23,677 bases of DNA from JALYJZ01 sp964476895 (GTDB lineage: Bacteria > Patescibacteriota > SICC01). The notes below the pieces were generated by a model. It saw only the letters and a program-made list of their open reading frames with translations. It ran no database searches and was not told the DNA's origin. The translations under genes and the position numbers were made by a program. Where the stretch lies: contig CAYZCS010000009.1 of NCBI GenBank assembly GCA_964476895.1, positions 1-23,677 of the forward strand, written 5' to 3'. Below, one piece after another: positions 6,371-15,105 of the stretch (its first letter is position 1; the number at the start of each line of letters is the position of its first letter).

Positions 6371-7816
6371 ATGCCCGAGCAACGCATGGTCACCCGGTTC
6401 GCACCGTCGCCGACGGGGTATTTGCACGTCGGTGGCGCCCGGACAGCACTGTTCGCCTGGCTCTGGGCCCGTAAACATGGTGGTGCATTCCATCTAAGGA
6501 TCGAGGATACGGACCGCCAGCGGTTCGTCGCGGACGCGGAGGAACAGATCAAGGACAGTCTGCAATGGCTCGGTCTTGATTGGGATGGTTCCGTGCTCCG
6601 GCAGTCGGAACGGCTTGAGAAGTACCGGCTCTACGCGGAGCAGCTGGTGAAGGACGGCCATGCATACGTGTCGGACGAATCACCGGAAGAGACGAAGGCG
6701 CTCAAGGAGCAGTGGCGGAATACCGGCGCGAAGCACGGCCAACCGCTCCGGTACCGCGGTCGCGACCAGGATCTCTCATATGAACCCGGTCGGCACATCC
6801 ATTTCCGCTGGCCGGACGAACCGAAGCGGATGGAGGTCACGTACTTCGAGCATCCCAAGAAATCCTGGAAGGCTTCCGTCGACCCTCAGGACGCCCCGTC
6901 GGCGTTCGAGGATTTCGTCCTGATCAAGTCCGACGGCTACCCGACCTACAACTTCGCGCATATCGTCGACGATCACGAGACCGGCGTGACCGCGGTCATC
7001 CGCGGCGATGAATTCACCTCAAGTCTCAACAAGTACTACGCGCTCTACGAGGCATTGGGGTGGGGCAAGGACCGGCCGGCGTTCTACCACGTCCCGACGA
7101 TCCTCGGGCCGGACAAGGCCAAGCTCTCCAAGCGGCACGGCGCCGCGGACGTGCGCGATTACCGGGTCGCGGGCTATCTGCCGGAGGCACTCGCCAACTT
7201 CGTGGCATTGATCGGTTGGAATCCCGGCGGCGACCGGGAGGTATTCCTGAACCTGGAAGAGCTCACGGAGGCTTTCGACCTCTCCGGCGTCCAGCGCTCT
7301 CCCGGCGTCTTCGATGAGGAAAAGCTCCGTTGGCTGAACGGCGAGCACATCAAGGCGCTCGGCGTCGAGGCGCTCCTGCGCCGGGCGGTCGATGCCGGAT
7401 TCTGGACTGCCGGCGACGCGGCCTATGACGAACGGGTGCTCGGGATGTCCGCCGAGCGCATCCGTACCCTGGCCGAGCTGAAAGAGGTCAAGGGGGGCTA
7501 TTTCTACCATCGTCCCAAGGTCACGCGGAAGCGCCTGGTAGGCAGCGAGAACCCCCAGACCGTCGGCGTCTGGCTGGAGCGGGTGCTGCGCGACCTTTCC
7601 GGCCTGCCGGAAGCGGACTGGAACGCGCAACGGATCGAGAACGTCCTTAACGACGTGCGTAACGAGCTCGACCTGGAGCCGAAACAGCTGTATCCGGTGC
7701 TCCGCATCGCGGTCACCGACGCCGACCGCACCCCGCCGCTGTGGGACGTGTTCGAGACCCTCGGCAAGGGGGAGACGGTCGCGCGGCTCGACGACGCGCA
7801 AAGCCTCGTCGCGTAG
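6371..7816 (+). CDS. gltX: Glutamyl-tRNA synthetase
   Basis: 481 aa from the ATG at 6371, standard for bacterial GluRS. The class I synthetase signatures are present: the HIGH-type R-F-A-P-S-P-T-G-Y-L-H-V-G-G-A-R-T at residues 8-24 and the KMSKS-type K-L-S-K-R-H-G beginning at 251. The C-terminal half forms the anticodon-binding helical domain. The enzyme charges tRNA-Glu in the cytoplasm. Whether it also charges tRNA-Gln (with GatCAB) cannot be decided here. An in-frame GTG at 6236 would add 45 residues overlapping the previous gene without homology and is rejected; the Met at 6386 is a possible alternative. It stands alone, between the GGDEF gene and scpA. Confidence 0.96.
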   Translation: MPEQRMVTRFAPSPTGYLHVGGARTALFAWLWARKHGGAFHLRIEDTDRQRFVADAEEQIKDSLQWLGLDWDGSVLRQSERLEKYRLYAEQLVKDGHAYVSDESPEETKALKEQWRNTGAKHGQPLRYRGRDQDLSYEPGRHIHFRWPDEPKRMEVTYFEHPKKSWKASVDPQDAPSAFEDFVLIKSDGYPTYNFAHIVDDHETGVTAVIRGDEFTSSLNKYYALYEALGWGKDRPAFYHVPTILGPDKAKLSKRHGAADVRDYRVAGYLPEALANFVALIGWNPGGDREVFLNLEELTEAFDLSGVQRSPGVFDEEKLRWLNGEHIKALGVEALLRRAVDAGFWTAGDAAYDERVLGMSAERIRTLAELKEVKGGYFYHRPKVTRKRLVGSENPQTVGVWLERVLRDLSGLPEADWNAQRIENVLNDVRNELDLEPKQLYPVLRIAVTDADRTPPLWDVFETLGKGETVARLDDAQSLVA

Positions 7817-7828
7817 GCGGCCCGTTGG

Positions 7829-7834
7829 TATCAT
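7829..7834 (+). promoter_or_regulatory. Possible -10 element for the scpA operon
   Basis: TATCAT lies in the 56-nt gap between gltX and scpA, about 38 nt ahead of the scpA ATG. No good -35 hexamer is visible and scpA has no Shine-Dalgarno, so this is tentative. Confidence 0.3.
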
Positions 7835-7872
7835 GGGTGCAGCGGAAGCCGCCTCAAAATGCGAAAACAACC

Positions 7873-8553
7873 ATGACATTCACCATCAAGCAACGTGAGT
7901 TCGAGGGTCCGCTCGATCTGCTCCTGCAGCTGATCGAAGAGCGTGAGCTCGATATCACTACCGTGGCATTGGCCGAAGTGACCGACCAGTACCTCGGCCA
8001 GGTCCGGACGCTCTCCCGTGAGAACCTTTCGGAGATCTCCGACTACCTGGTGATCGCCGCCCGGCTTGTCGTCCTGAAATCCCGTGCCTTGCTGCCGGCC
8101 GAGGCCGAGGAAGTCCCGGAAGAAGACGACCTCGCGCAGCGGCTCGCTGAATACAAGGTATACAAGGAACTGGCAGGGGCACTGGGAACACGCGTCGAGG
8201 AAGCGGGACGGAGCATCGGCCGGCCGCCGCTACCGATCGAGCCGCCACGGAAGCTGGTGGCCGACGGCGTGGACCTGACCGGCCTGCACCGGGCGTTCCA
8301 GTCCGTCCTGGCCGAACTCCCGAAGCCGGAACGGCTGCCGGAGGAAACGCTGGAAGAGCAGGTCACGATCGATGAGTGCATCGACGAGGTCCGCCGCCGG
8401 CTGCTGGAAGGGCCGGTCGGATTCCGCTCGTTCTTCAAGGATGTCACCGGGCGGGTGCGGATGATCGTCACGTTCCTGGCGATACTCGAGCTGATCAAGC
8501 AGGAGGCCCTGACCGTACGGGAAGACAAGGGGGTCACGCTGTGTCCGGCCTGA
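7873..8553 (+). CDS. scpA: Segregation and condensation protein A
   Basis: 226 aa, a typical ScpA kleisin. The beginning reads F-E-G-P-L-D-L-L-L-Q-L-I-E, the diagnostic N-terminal helix that docks on the SMC neck. A middle linker carries an acidic segment (E-A-E-E-V-P-E-E-D-D), and a C-terminal winged-helix region (F-L-A-I-L-E-L-I-K) binds the SMC head. ScpA bridges the two SMC heads and recruits ScpB to build the SMC-ScpAB loop extruder for chromosome segregation; smc itself is not in the window. I choose the ATG at 7873 because the homologous sequence starts a few residues later; a GTG at 7741 lies inside gltX. The 3' end overlaps scpB by 13 nt, implying coupled translation. Confidence 0.95.
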   Translation: MTFTIKQREFEGPLDLLLQLIEERELDITTVALAEVTDQYLGQVRTLSRENLSEISDYLVIAARLVVLKSRALLPAEAEEVPEEDDLAQRLAEYKVYKELAGALGTRVEEAGRSIGRPPLPIEPPRKLVADGVDLTGLHRAFQSVLAELPKPERLPEETLEEQVTIDECIDEVRRRLLEGPVGFRSFFKDVTGRVRMIVTFLAILELIKQEALTVREDKGVTLCPA

Positions 8554-9086
8554 GCCCCGAACAGACGGTCGAGAGCATCCTGTTCGCGGCCGGGGAGCCG
8601 GTTCAGTTCTCCGACTTGACCGCCGTCACCGGCTTGGCACGGAAGGAGATCAAGGAAACGCTGGCGGCGCTCCAGGAGCGGTACGCCGACCGGGGGATCC
8701 GGGTGGTGATAGGCGAGAAGGAAGCGCAGTTCGTGACCGCGCCAGAGGCCGTCGATGTCGTCGGTACCTTCCTCAAGCAGGAGCTCCGCGGACGCTTGTC
8801 GAAAGGGGCGCTGGAGACACTGGCGATCGTCGCCTACCGGGGTCCGGTCACCCGTCCCGAGGTGGAATCGATCCGCGGCGTACAGTCGGCCGCGCCGGTC
8901 CGGACTCTCGCGATCCGCGGATTGATCGCGGAGGTCGGCCGCAAGCAGGAGCCCGGTAGGCCGATCCTTTACGACACCACGATCGAACTCCTGAAGCATC
9001 TCGGCCTCGGCTCCAAGGACGAGTTGCCGTCGGTACCGGAAGAACTCCAGGCGCGGCTGAAGGAAGTCAGCACGCCGGCGACCTGA
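8541..9086 (+). CDS. scpB: Segregation and condensation protein B
   Basis: 181 aa starting at GTG 8541, overlapping the scpA end by 13 nt in another frame. The start gives the typical L-S-P-E-Q-T-V-E-S-I-L-F-A-A-G-E-P. The family core L-E-T-L-A-I-V-A-Y-R-G-P-V-T-R-P-E-V-E-S-I-R-G-V follows at about 91-115. ScpB is two winged-helix domains; a dimer wraps the ScpA linker in the SMC complex. A possible upstream in-frame GTG would lie deeper in scpA and adds no homologous sequence. The stop overlaps the next gene's start (TGATG), so the DD-carboxypeptidase belongs to the same transcript. Confidence 0.95.
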   Translation: MSGLSPEQTVESILFAAGEPVQFSDLTAVTGLARKEIKETLAALQERYADRGIRVVIGEKEAQFVTAPEAVDVVGTFLKQELRGRLSKGALETLAIVAYRGPVTRPEVESIRGVQSAAPVRTLAIRGLIAEVGRKQEPGRPILYDTTIELLKHLGLGSKDELPSVPEELQARLKEVSTPAT

Positions 9087-10012
9087 TGGACTGGTTCACG
9101 CAGCTCTGGCTGGGCACGGTGGTGTTCGCCGGCACGGTATTTCCCGGGATCCTGCCGGAGGCGGCGCCCCCGGCGCAGTCAGAACGCGTGGTGGCTGATG
9201 CGGCCGTTCCGGCGCCCTTTCCCGAGAAGCGCCAGTCGGCGGTGGAGCCGGTGGTCGAAGCCGGCAGCGCATTGCTGGTCGACCTGGAGAGCGGCCATGA
9301 GTTGTATGCGAAGGATGCCGCCGCGAGGCGTCCGATCGCCAGTATCAGCAAGCTGATGACCGCCCTGGTCGCGACGGAACGATTGACACCGGAACAGGAG
9401 ATCGTCGCGCCGAAGCTCTCGAACTCGCCGGAGGAATCACTGATGGGGCTTGAGGAAGGTGATCGGCTCCATGCCGACGACGTGCTTGCCGGGGCGCTGA
9501 TCGCTTCGGGGAACGACGCCGCCGAGACGCTGGCGCATGCCGTCTCCGGCTCGGAAGATGCGTTCGTCGAGTTGATGAACGAGCGGGCCCGGGAGCTCGG
9601 CATGCGCGAGACCCGTTTCTTCAATGCCAGCGGGTACGCGAAGGGCGAGAACGTCAGCTCGGCGCGGGACCTGGTGGTGTTGTCCCGGGCGGTGCTTCAG
9701 GAACCGCGCATCCGCGCCGCCGTCGCCGATCCGGAACGGACCGTCCGGGCGCTGAACGCCCGGGAACCGACGCCGGAGGACCCCGACCCCGAGCGGACCG
9801 AGTTCAGGCTGTTCTCGACCGACCTTCTGCTCGATTCGTACCTGCCGATCGCCGGTCTCAAGACGGGTACCTCGGACGCCGCCGGCCCTTCGCTGGTGAA
9901 CGTCTTGGAGCAGGGCGACCGCCGGTTGCTTGCGATCGTGCTCGATTCGCCGGATCGCTTCCAGGAGAACAAGGCGATGCTCGACTGGGCGCTCCGTTCG
10001 TTCCGGTGGTAA
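9086..10012 (+). CDS. D-alanyl-D-alanine carboxypeptidase (peptidase S11)
   Basis: 308-aa low-molecular-weight penicillin-binding protein. An N-terminal hydrophobic segment (about 6-23) is a signal peptide or anchor, followed by an Ala/Pro-rich linker to residue 55. The penicilloyl-serine triad is complete: S86-I-S-K89, S141-G-N143 and K259-T-G261. It should act outside the membrane, removing the terminal D-Ala of pentapeptide stems and so limiting cross-linking. Unlike DacA-type enzymes there is no long C-terminal beta-domain and amphipathic anchor after the KTG part; the protein ends soon after (S-F-R-W), as in shorter DacF/VanY-like S11 enzymes. Pairing with scpAB is also seen in other bacteria. 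The ATG overlaps the scpB stop. Confidence 0.92.
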   Translation: MDWFTQLWLGTVVFAGTVFPGILPEAAPPAQSERVVADAAVPAPFPEKRQSAVEPVVEAGSALLVDLESGHELYAKDAAARRPIASISKLMTALVATERLTPEQEIVAPKLSNSPEESLMGLEEGDRLHADDVLAGALIASGNDAAETLAHAVSGSEDAFVELMNERARELGMRETRFFNASGYAKGENVSSARDLVVLSRAVLQEPRIRAAVADPERTVRALNAREPTPEDPDPERTEFRLFSTDLLLDSYLPIAGLKTGTSDAAGPSLVNVLEQGDRRLLAIVLDSPDRFQENKAMLDWALRSFRW

Positions 10013-10020
10013 AAATCTCC

Positions 10021-10048
10021 TTGCCTACGGCACTAATCTTGCTACAAT
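10021..10048 (+). promoter_or_regulatory. Promoter of the der-pth-mfd operon
   Basis: TTGCCT at 10021-10026, a 16-bp spacer and TACAAT at 10043-10048. Transcription would start near 10055, leaving a leader of about 99 nt before der. The leader contains two modest hairpins (CGCCG/CGGCG and CCGC/GCGG arms, around 10100-10140) and no Shine-Dalgarno; I recognise no riboswitch in it. Confidence 0.65.
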
Positions 10049-10153
10049 GGCGCTGTCGGGTGGTGCTTTCGCATCGCCGGCGTCTCTGTTTGGTAACTAT
10101 GCGCCGATTCCAACGGCGGTCCGCTGCTGCGGGTCGCTCGGCGTGAATCCCAG

Positions 10154-11470
10154 ATGTCCCACCATATACCCATCGTGACCATCGTCGGCCGACCCAACGT
10201 CGGCAAGTCAACGCTGTTCAACCGGCTGCTCGGCGAGCGCCGGGCGATCACGGCCGACCTTCCCGGCACCACGCGCGACCGGATCTATGCCGAAGCCGAA
10301 TGGCAGGGAAAACGGTTCACCGTCGTCGATACCGGCGGATTGACCGAGGAGATGACCGGCCTGCCACAGGCGGTAGACGAACAGGTGAAACTGGCGGTCG
10401 CCGAAAGCGACCTGATTCTGCTGCTCGTCTCCGCTCCGGAGGGGCTGACCGCGGGTGACCGCGCGGCTGCCGGCGTGGCCCGTCGGCAGCAGGTACCGGT
10501 CGTGGTGGTCGTGAACAAGGTCGACAATGCTCGGATCGAATCAGCGGTCGCCGAATTCCACCGGTTGGGATTCGATACGGTCGTGTCGGTTTCCGCGCTG
10601 CACGGCCGCGGCACGGGTGATTTGGCGGACCTGATCGTCAGGAAGACGGGTGCCGGGGTGGAGGCAGACGCCGACCGGACCCCCTCCTTCACCATCGTCG
10701 GTCGCCCGAACGCAGGGAAGTCTACCCTGATGAACCGACTGACCGACTCTGCGGCCGCCGTGACCAGCGAGGAACCGCATACGACCCGGGACGTGACGGA
10801 GCGTCGGCTCCGGACACCGGAAGGAGAATGGCGCTTGCTGGACACGGCCGGCATGGCCAAGCACCCCCGTGCCCGTCCCGGTATCCCGTACTGGAGCCTG
10901 CTCAGGACGCTTCGGGCGATTTCCGATGCTGACGTAGCCGTACTGCTGATTGACGCGACGGAAGGCCCGACGCTACAGGACGCGCACATCGCCTCGCATA
11001 TCCTGGATTCGGGCACCGGTCTCGTCATCGCGCTGAATAAATGGGATCTGGTAGATAAGGCGCCGGACGTCCAGGAGCGGTTCTTCGGAAAGCTCCGAAA
11101 ACGTCTGCCGTTCCTGCCGTCGCCCCCGGTGGTCTTCCTGTCCGCCCTGACTGGCGAAAAGACCGACCGGCTGCTCCGGGCGGTAGAGGATGTCTACGTC
11201 GCGTCCGGCACCCGGATACCGACGCCGGAACTGAACCGGGTGGTCCAGACGCGCCTGAACGAGTACGCCGGCGGGCGCCGCCGCGCACGCCTGTTCTACC
11301 TCACGCAGACAGGGGACCATCCGCCGGCATTCGCTTGTTTCGTGAACCAGCCGCAGCTTTGGAAAGAGCCGCAGCGCCGGCACGTGGCCGGCGTACTTCG
11401 GGAGGAGTTCGACCTGCTCGGCACCGCCGTCCGGCTGGACTTCCGCAAGCGCCGGAAGGAGGCGGCGTGA
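10154..11470 (+). CDS. der: Ribosome-assembly GTPase Der (EngA)
   Basis: 438 aa, the usual length for Der, the only bacterial GTPase family with two G domains in tandem plus a C-terminal KH-like domain. P-loops are G-R-P-N-V-G-K-S-T (12-20) and G-R-P-N-A-G-K-S-T (183-191). Each domain also shows its G3 (D-T-G-G, D-T-A-G-M) and G4 motif (N-K-V-D, N-K-W-D). Der acts in late maturation of the 50S ribosomal subunit. The last part (residues about 350-438) is the KH-like domain with a basic tail. The stop overlaps the pth GTG, and pth overlaps mfd, so the three genes form a tight operon of translation and repair functions. Confidence 0.96.
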   Translation: MSHHIPIVTIVGRPNVGKSTLFNRLLGERRAITADLPGTTRDRIYAEAEWQGKRFTVVDTGGLTEEMTGLPQAVDEQVKLAVAESDLILLLVSAPEGLTAGDRAAAGVARRQQVPVVVVVNKVDNARIESAVAEFHRLGFDTVVSVSALHGRGTGDLADLIVRKTGAGVEADADRTPSFTIVGRPNAGKSTLMNRLTDSAAAVTSEEPHTTRDVTERRLRTPEGEWRLLDTAGMAKHPRARPGIPYWSLLRTLRAISDADVAVLLIDATEGPTLQDAHIASHILDSGTGLVIALNKWDLVDKAPDVQERFFGKLRKRLPFLPSPPVVFLSALTGEKTDRLLRAVEDVYVASGTRIPTPELNRVVQTRLNEYAGGRRRARLFYLTQTGDHPPAFACFVNQPQLWKEPQRRHVAGVLREEFDLLGTAVRLDFRKRRKEAA

Positions 11471-12003
11471 GCGCGCCCGTGAAGCTGGTCGTGGGACTCG
11501 GTAATCCCGGCGAGCGGTACGCCGGCACGCGCCATAACATCGGCCGGATGGTGGTCGGCAGGTGCGTGGAGAAGCGCGACGCCGAGCTCCTCCAGGAACC
11601 GACGGACCGGAAGCCCTCTCGGCTGCACCGGGCGGGAACGGTACTGTTCGCCGAACCGATGACCTACATGAACCAGAGCGGCACCGAAGTCCGCCGGCTC
11701 ATGCGGTACTACAAGCTGGAGCCCGCCGGCCTCCTGGTCGTTTCCGATGACCTCGACCTGCCGTTCGGTACGCTCCGCCTGCGTGATAGCGGAGGCAGCG
11801 GCGGACACAAGGGCCTGGCGCACATAGCAGAACAGTTGGGTACCGGCGACTTCTCCCGCTTGCGGGTCGGTATCGGACGGCCGCCGGACGGCATGGATTC
11901 TTCGGACTACGTCCTGCAGCGATTCTCCGAAGCGGAAACGGAGCGATTGTCGGAGGTCGTCCGGGACGGCGCACGGCAGGTAACGGAGTGGCTCGATGTC
12001 TAA
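11467..12003 (+). CDS. pth: Peptidyl-tRNA hydrolase
   Basis: 178 aa from GTG 11467, chosen because a strong AAGGAGG lies 4 nt upstream and the protein then starts M-S-A-P-V-K-L-V-V-G-L-G-N-P-G as the family does. The enzyme releases tRNA from prematurely dropped peptidyl-tRNA in the cytoplasm. Key sites are seen: the Asn of G-L-G-N-P-G, the catalytic His of T-R-H-N-I-G, M-T-Y-M-N-Q-S-G, and the Asp of V-S-D-D-L-D-L-P. The motif usually G-G-H-N-G reads G-G-H-K-G, a Lys in place of the substrate-contacting Asn (E. coli N114). Such replacements occur in other Pth proteins, so activity is still likely. The GTG overlaps the der stop by 4 nt; the 3' end overlaps mfd by 8 nt. Confidence 0.95.
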   Translation: MSAPVKLVVGLGNPGERYAGTRHNIGRMVVGRCVEKRDAELLQEPTDRKPSRLHRAGTVLFAEPMTYMNQSGTEVRRLMRYYKLEPAGLLVVSDDLDLPFGTLRLRDSGGSGGHKGLAHIAEQLGTGDFSRLRVGIGRPPDGMDSSDYVLQRFSEAETERLSEVVRDGARQVTEWLDV

Positions 12004-15000
12004 CGGTTCGTTCTTCAAGCACCTGCTCGATCAGCCGGAGATCACCGAGTACGCGGATCGGCTCATGGAGGGAACCCTCCGGATCGGCGACACCAGCCGT
12101 GGCGTCCGCGAGCTCCTGCTCCTGTCACTGGCACGGAAAGTCCAGCGTCCGTTCATCGTCGTGACTTCCGAACACCTGTTTGCACCGGGCATCGCCGTGC
12201 CCTGGCCGCGTGAGGTCTCCGGAGAGTCCTACGAAGTGGCCGTCGGGGTCGCGCAGGTGCTCGGTAACAAGTCCGGGCTGCACCTGGTGCCGCCGGACCT
12301 GCTCACGGTCCCGCTAGTCGGGGTCCGTCGGTATGACGCGCTGACCAAGACCTACAAGAAAGGCCAGGAGGTTCCGCCGGACGACGCCGCGAAAGCCCTG
12401 GTAGATGCGGGGTATGATCCCGACCCCGATCTCGAACGGGCGGGAACGTTCCACCGTGTCGGCGGATCGCTCAACGTATGGGGAATCGGCGATCGCTTCC
12501 CGCACCGTATCGAATGGTTCGGCGACGTCATCGAATCGATCGTCCGGACGGAGACCGGAGAAACGGTCGATCTGCCGCACGCCCGGTTCTTCCCGGCGTC
12601 GGTCACCGATCCGAAAGGTCCCGCCCGGCTGCAGGACTACATCAAGCTTGCCGGGGCCTGTATCGCCGGCGAGGAGTACCTATTGGATGCCGCCGAAGGG
12701 CTCCAGGGTCTGCCGCAGGTCTCGTTCACCTTCAAGAAGGAGGAATCCGTGGTCCAGCTGGACTGGAAGCGCGCCGACGTGACGCACAACCGGGGCGAGC
12801 TGCACGACCTGATCAAGCGTTACCAGGATGACGGCTGGCACGTGGGGCTGGCCCGCTGGGAGGGGCCGCCGTCGGACCTGCCGGCCGGCGTGGAAGACGT
12901 CAGGCTGCCGATCACCGAAGGCGTGTCCGTACCGGGCATGCAGTGGATCGTCTTCACGCCGTCGGAGATCATCCACCAACCGTCACAACGCAAGAAGCGA
13001 CACTCGGACAAGCTCAACCTGCGCCTGGAGACCGGGCAGCTGATCACCCATCGCGATCACGGTATCGGGAAGTTCAGCGGCCTCGTGCGGCGGACGGTCG
13101 GCGGGGTGGAGCGGGAGTATCTGTTCCTGGAGTACGCCAAGGGCGACAAGCTGTACGTGCCGGTCGCGGAAGCCGACAAGGTCGACCTGTACGTCGGCCC
13201 CGCGGACGTGACCTTGACCCGCCTTTCCTCGGCGAGCTGGGAGCATGTCCGTGACAAGGTCAAGGAATCGGCGGAACAGCTGGCACGTGAACTCCTGACC
13301 GTGTCGGCGCGGCGGGAGATCGCGACGGGCATCGCCTTTCCGAAACAATCGGACGTGGAGCAGCGCTTGCGTGCCGCGTTCAACTTCGAGGAAACGGAGG
13401 ACCAGGAGCGGGCGATCAGCCACGTCTACGCGGACATGGAGGATTCCCGCCCGATGGACCGGCTGGTCTGCGGCGACGTCGGGTTCGGGAAGACGGAGGT
13501 AGCCGTTCGCGCCGCGGCCAAGGCGGCGGCATCCGGCAAGCAGGTGGCGGTCCTGGCGCCGACGACCATCCTCGCCGAGCAGCACCTGGCGACGTTCGGC
13601 AAACGGTTGAAGGAGTTCGGATTCAAGCTGGGCGGCCTTTCCCGGTTCAAGAGTCAGGCCGAGCAGAGCAAGACGCTCAAGGGGCTTGCCGACGGTTCGG
13701 TGGACATCGCGATCGGTACCCATCGGCTGCTGAGCCCGGACGTGCAGTTCAAGGACCTGGGGCTTCTGATCATCGATGAGGAGCAACGGTTCGGCGTGCG
13801 GCACAAGGAACGGCTCAAGAAGCTGCGTTCGCATATGGACGTGCTCAGCCTTTCGGCGACCCCGATTCCCCGGACGCTCAACCTGGCGCTCTCGGGCCTC
13901 AGGGAGATCTCGACGATCCAGACGCCCCCGTCCGGACGCCGGCCGGTGGAAACCACCATCGGTGAGTACAATCCGCAGTTGGTGGACAAGGTGATCAAGG
14001 AAGAGCTGTCCCGCGGCGGCCAGGTCTACTTCCTGCACAACCGGGTCGCGACGATCCGGGCGGCGGCCAAGGAACTGCAGGCGCGGCATCCCGACGTGAA
14101 CATCGACATCGGACACGGTCAGATGAGCGAGGAAGCGCTGGCCGAGGTGATGGCCCGGTTCGCGAGCGGGGAAGTCGACATCCTGATCTGCACGACGATC
14201 GTGGAGAACGGGCTGGACCTGCCGAATGCCAACACGATGATCGTGGATGACGTTTCCGCGCTCGGGCTGGCACAAAGCTACCAGCTCCGGGGCCGGATCG
14301 GGCGGGGAAGCCGCCAGGGGCGGGCGTTCTTCTTCTACAAGCCCGGTTCGCTGTCCGCCACCGCCCGCGAGCGGCTGCGCAGCCTGAAGGAAGCGAAGGA
14401 CCTCGGCGCCGGGTTCCAGGTGGCGTTGGCGGACCTGGAGCTCCGGGGTGCCGGGAACGTGATCGGCAAGGAACAGTCCGGGAACGTCCGGGCGATCGGG
14501 CTCACGCTGTATTCCAAGGTGCTGTCGCGGGCGGTCGAGGAACTCGAGAGCGGCGAGCGGTTCCTGGAGACGGAAGTCGACCTGCCGCTCCTGGCCTCGA
14601 TTCCTTCGGCGGTGCTGGAGGATGAATCGGAACGGCTCCGGATCTACCAGTCGGTCAGTAACGCGACCACGACGGAGGAATTGGACGATCTGGCGACGCG
14701 ACTCAAGCAGAAGATCGACGGCTGGCCGGAAGAAGTCAGCAACCTGTTCCGGCTGCAAGGTATCCGGCTCAGCGGCGCCCGGGTCGGCATGCTGGCACTG
14801 CGGTATACGTCGCTGCCGGGCACCAACCGGAGTGCCAAGGTCGTCGTGGCGGAGCTGGCCCATGAGCTGCGGGACGGGCAGGTGGAGGCTGCCAAGCAAC
14901 GCGGCTGGCAGGCCGCGGCGAACCGACTGTCCCGATCGCTGTCCGATGCGGAGATGCTCGATGCCGTCGAGGAGTTGATCGCCGGCCTGCGGGCAGCGGC

Positions 15001-15016
15001 TCCGGTCACGGCATAA
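11996..15016 (+). CDS. mfd: Transcription-repair coupling factor Mfd
   Basis: 1006 aa, somewhat shorter than the roughly 1150 of E. coli Mfd. Domains in order: a UvrB-like N-terminal module (about 1-300, with the V-G-G-S-L-N-V-W...R-I-E-W-F-G-D segment), the RNA-polymerase-interacting Tudor-like domain (about 345-405, H-R-D-H-G-I-G-K-F), the translocase with Walker A G-D-V-G-F-G-K-T (493-500), box II D-E-E-Q (594-597), S-A-T-P-I-P-R-T (620-627) and a motif VI-type Q-L-R-G-R-I-G-R, then the C-terminal TRCF domain. It removes stalled RNA polymerase and recruits UvrA. The length difference seems to lie in the linker between the UvrB-like and RID parts. ATG has a GGAG 7 nt upstream inside pth. 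A hairpin terminator follows the stop. Confidence 0.96.
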   Translation: MSNGSFFKHLLDQPEITEYADRLMEGTLRIGDTSRGVRELLLLSLARKVQRPFIVVTSEHLFAPGIAVPWPREVSGESYEVAVGVAQVLGNKSGLHLVPPDLLTVPLVGVRRYDALTKTYKKGQEVPPDDAAKALVDAGYDPDPDLERAGTFHRVGGSLNVWGIGDRFPHRIEWFGDVIESIVRTETGETVDLPHARFFPASVTDPKGPARLQDYIKLAGACIAGEEYLLDAAEGLQGLPQVSFTFKKEESVVQLDWKRADVTHNRGELHDLIKRYQDDGWHVGLARWEGPPSDLPAGVEDVRLPITEGVSVPGMQWIVFTPSEIIHQPSQRKKRHSDKLNLRLETGQLITHRDHGIGKFSGLVRRTVGGVEREYLFLEYAKGDKLYVPVAEADKVDLYVGPADVTLTRLSSASWEHVRDKVKESAEQLARELLTVSARREIATGIAFPKQSDVEQRLRAAFNFEETEDQERAISHVYADMEDSRPMDRLVCGDVGFGKTEVAVRAAAKAAASGKQVAVLAPTTILAEQHLATFGKRLKEFGFKLGGLSRFKSQAEQSKTLKGLADGSVDIAIGTHRLLSPDVQFKDLGLLIIDEEQRFGVRHKERLKKLRSHMDVLSLSATPIPRTLNLALSGLREISTIQTPPSGRRPVETTIGEYNPQLVDKVIKEELSRGGQVYFLHNRVATIRAAAKELQARHPDVNIDIGHGQMSEEALAEVMARFASGEVDILICTTIVENGLDLPNANTMIVDDVSALGLAQSYQLRGRIGRGSRQGRAFFFYKPGSLSATARERLRSLKEAKDLGAGFQVALADLELRGAGNVIGKEQSGNVRAIGLTLYSKVLSRAVEELESGERFLETEVDLPLLASIPSAVLEDESERLRIYQSVSNATTTEELDDLATRLKQKIDGWPEEVSNLFRLQGIRLSGARVGMLALRYTSLPGTNRSAKVVVAELAHELRDGQVEAAKQRGWQAAANRLSRSLSDAEMLDAVEELIAGLRAAAPVTA

Positions 15017-15038
15017 CCCGGGCGCGTACCCGACGAAG

Positions 15039-15056
15039 CACCCTGACGGGTGTTTT
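15039..15056 (+). terminator. Intrinsic terminator of the der-pth-mfd operon
   Basis: CACCC-TGAC-GGGTG followed directly by TTTT forms a short hairpin plus U-tract 22 nt after the mfd stop. The stem is only 5 bp, perhaps extended by G-U pairs, so termination may be partial. Confidence 0.6.
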
Positions 15057-15076
15057 AGCAGGCAAGCAAACTCTTG

Positions 15077-15082
15077 TATACT
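15077..15082 (+). promoter_or_regulatory. -10 element for leaderless dprA mRNA
   Basis: TATACT, close to the TATAAT consensus, ends 6 nt before the dprA ATG at 15089. A weak TTTAGC sits 17 bp upstream as a possible -35. No Shine-Dalgarno is present, and transcription should begin at the start codon. Confidence 0.6.
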
Positions 15083-15085
15083 GTG

Positions 15086-15105
15086 AATATGCAAGCGAGC
15101 ATATT
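15086..15105. repeat. Inverted repeat across the dprA start codon
   Basis: AATATGC, a 6-nt spacer (AAGCGA) and GCATATT form a 7-bp perfect inverted repeat covering the predicted transcription and translation start of dprA. It could be an operator for a repressor or a 5'-end hairpin; function is inferred from position only. Confidence 0.4.

Noticed and set aside
10047..10178. Possible upstream ORF of 43 codons in the der leader
   Set aside because: Its ATG lies within the -10 box of the der promoter, so it would not be on the main transcript, and it lacks a ribosome binding site.
15077..15092. Second LexA-type palindrome before dprA (GTATAC half-site)
   Set aside because: Only one GTATAC half matches the lexA palindrome; the other half (GAATATG) does not, and GTATAC also appears inside coding sequence in scpA and mfd.
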